A stretch of DNA of 7,564 bases, taken from Thermoplasmata archaeon. GTDB taxonomy: Archaea; Thermoplasmatota; E2; DHVEG-1; B18-G2. Shown one piece after another: positions 6,556 to 7,564 of this stretch. The notes under the pieces were generated by a model, which had not been told where the DNA came from, ran no database searches, and saw only the letters and a list, made by a program, of their open reading frames with translations. The stretch's first letter is position 1. Each line of letters begins with the position of its first letter. Position numbers and translations under genes: made by a program. The stretch is from NCBI GenBank assembly GCA_021161685.1, contig JAGHAD010000128.1:1-7564 (forward strand), given 5' to 3'.

Positions 6556-7440
6556 ATGTCTATAGTGGAGAGAACGAACTTGCCATTAAGGTTGTTCAAA
6601 AGGGGAAAAGTAAGAGATATCTATGAAATCGATGGAAATTTATTGATAGTCGCCACCGACAGGATATCCGCATTTGACTTTGTTCTCCCAGATCCAATAC
6701 CAAACAAAGGAATATACCTCACCCAGCTCTCAATTTTCTGGTTTGAGAGAATGAAAAAATTGATCGACAATCACCTCATATCTGGAAATGTTGAAGATTT
6801 TCCCGATAAATTGAAGGATCATTTGGATATTCTCGACAAGAGAAGCATGCTAGTTATCAAAACGAAGGTCATACCCGTGGAGTGCATTGTCAGGGGTTAT
6901 CTTTCTGGATATGGATGGAAAGAATATCAGAAGAGAGGTGAGGTATGTGGCATAAAGCTTCCACCTGGACTGAAAGAATCGGATGAGCTCGATGAACCAA
7001 TATTTACTCCCACAACAAAAGCAGAAAAAGGGCATGATATCCCCTTAACTTTCGATAGATTAAAAGAATTGGTTGGGAAGGAAGTAGCAGAGTTTCTGAG
7101 GGATAAATCAGTGGAGATATATGAGGAAGCAAGGGATTATGCGTACCAGAGAGGAATAATAATAGCTGATACGAAGTTTGAGTTTGGTTTTATGGATGAT
7201 GACATCATCCTAATAGATGAAATACTAACTCCAGATTCTTCCAGATTTTGGCCTCTAGATAGCTATGAACCCGGAAAGCCTCAGCCTAGTTTCGATAAGC
7301 AGTATGTAAGGGATTATCTTATAAACATAGGATGGGATAGGAAATCTCCTCCACCTCATCTTCCAAATGAAGTTATCTTGGAAACTGAAAGGAAGTACAG
7401 GGAAGCTTTTGAGAGGTTAACGGGAAGAAAGCTAGAATAA
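6556..7440 (+). CDS. purC: Phosphoribosylaminoimidazole-succinocarboxamide (SAICAR) synthase
   Basis: PurC joins L-aspartate to CAIR with ATP, giving SAICAR, in de novo purine synthesis in the cytoplasm. The 294-residue protein carries the expected ATP-grasp-like motifs in order: GKVRDIYE (17-24), ATDRISAFDFVLPDPIPNKG (33-52), VECIVRGYLSGYGWKEYQ (108-125), FTPTTKAEKGHD (150-161), IADTKFEFG (203-211) and LIDEILTPDSSRFWP (219-233). The insert FTPTTKAEKGHD and the C-terminal extension after about 235 (DKQYVRDYL..) place it in the longer form, nearer 300 residues, as in yeast and some bacteria. Many archaeal and thermophile PurC proteins are about 230-240. The ATG lies 4 bp after the metG stop with no clear Shine-Dalgarno, so translation is probably coupled to metG. 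No other purine gene is visible; the following 124 bp hold none on this strand. Confidence 0.97.
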   Translation: MSIVERTNLPLRLFKRGKVRDIYEIDGNLLIVATDRISAFDFVLPDPIPNKGIYLTQLSIFWFERMKKLIDNHLISGNVEDFPDKLKDHLDILDKRSMLVIKTKVIPVECIVRGYLSGYGWKEYQKRGEVCGIKLPPGLKESDELDEPIFTPTTKAEKGHDIPLTFDRLKELVGKEVAEFLRDKSVEIYEEARDYAYQRGIIIADTKFEFGFMDDDIILIDEILTPDSSRFWPLDSYEPGKPQPSFDKQYVRDYLINIGWDRKSPPPHLPNEVILETERKYREAFERLTGRKLE

Positions 7441-7465
7441 CTGTCAAAGTGGTTTCTCACACGCT

Positions 7466-7528
7466 TTAGGATTTCTTTAGAAGAACGATCTTCGTATAGC
7501 TTTCTTTTACCAACTCAGACACTGTCAA
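7466..7528 (-). CDS. Possible 20-codon small ORF with a perfect Shine-Dalgarno
   Basis: On the minus strand GGAGGTG (7541-7535) stands six bases before a TTG at 7528 that opens a frame of 20 codons (TVSELVKESYTKIVLLKKS after the start) ending at TAA 7466-7468. An in-frame ATG at 7546, just after an in-frame TAA, would give 26 codons but overlaps the Shine-Dalgarno. The peptide is basic and could form an amphipathic helix. It converges on purC. It matches no family I know; it may be a real small protein, a decayed gene start, or chance. Confidence 0.25.
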   Translation of the reverse strand: MTVSELVKESYTKIVLLKKS

Positions 7529-7534
7529 CTTTTT

Positions 7535-7541
7535 CACCTCC
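7535..7541 (-). promoter_or_regulatory. Consensus Shine-Dalgarno GGAGGTG near the right edge
   Basis: This is the full complement of the archaeal 16S rRNA 3' end and the strongest ribosome-binding site in the window, stronger than those of the recognised genes. It is ideally placed for the TTG at 7528. It is the main reason the tiny frame downstream is reported. Confidence 0.4.
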
Positions 7542-7564
7542 AGCATAGATTATAGATAGCACAC

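Noticed and set aside
7530..7534. T5 run downstream of purC as a possible plus-strand terminator
   Set aside because: Five Ts alone are too weak to call, and no stem or longer T tract accompanies them.

Overview
The window looks like a piece of an AT-rich euryarchaeal chromosome. The evidence is archaeal TATA/BRE-type promoters placed for leaderless transcripts, an archaeal type IV pilin N-terminus, a FlaI/GspE-type secretion ATPase of the archaeal pilus kind, and an archaeal-style methionyl-tRNA synthetase with two four-cysteine zinc knuckles and a fused C-terminal tRNA-binding domain. I cannot name the species from sequence alone.

The left 4.3 kb lies on the minus strand and is a surface-appendage cluster. 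In transcription order it holds: (1) a 271-residue pilin-like protein with one N-terminal membrane helix (3485-4300); (2) a pilin-headed adhesin of about 634 residues (1540-3444), with a class III-like signal, a pilin N-terminal domain, a DUF11/CARDB-like beta domain and a von Willebrand A domain with a full MIDAS site that is interrupted by a jelly-roll (MAM-like) module; (3) the first 482 codons of a pilus-assembly ATPase (from 1447 off the left edge), cut in the window just after the Walker A motif and Asp box. The ATPase has a long charged N-terminal extension with a perfectly repeated 19-residue helix. It is transcribed toward the edge, so most of its nucleotide-binding core and any platform membrane protein lie outside the window. 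The likely picture is a dedicated type IV pilus-like adhesin: the ATPase drives assembly and the pilin-like proteins display the VWA/jelly-roll head.

A 124-bp divergent intergenic region (4301-4424) separates this cluster from a plus-strand housekeeping pair: metG (methionyl-tRNA synthetase, 4425-6551) and, 4 bp later, purC (SAICAR synthase, 6556-7440), probably co-transcribed. Both divergent promoters put the expected transcription start almost on the ATG, so both lead genes are probably leaderless. The last 124 bp contain a strong minus-strand Shine-Dalgarno before a 20-codon reading frame of uncertain meaning.

The least expected signals are an identical 11-bp motif, GGATGGGATGC, at or beside the 5' end of all three pilus genes (at the same distance from the TATA box in the two with clear promoters), the silent-only divergence of the repeated ATPase helix, and the rearranged jelly-roll insertion inside the VWA domain. 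Everything between 1 and 7440 is accounted for by genes or short regulatory gaps; I saw no tRNA, rRNA, CRISPR array or insertion sequence.
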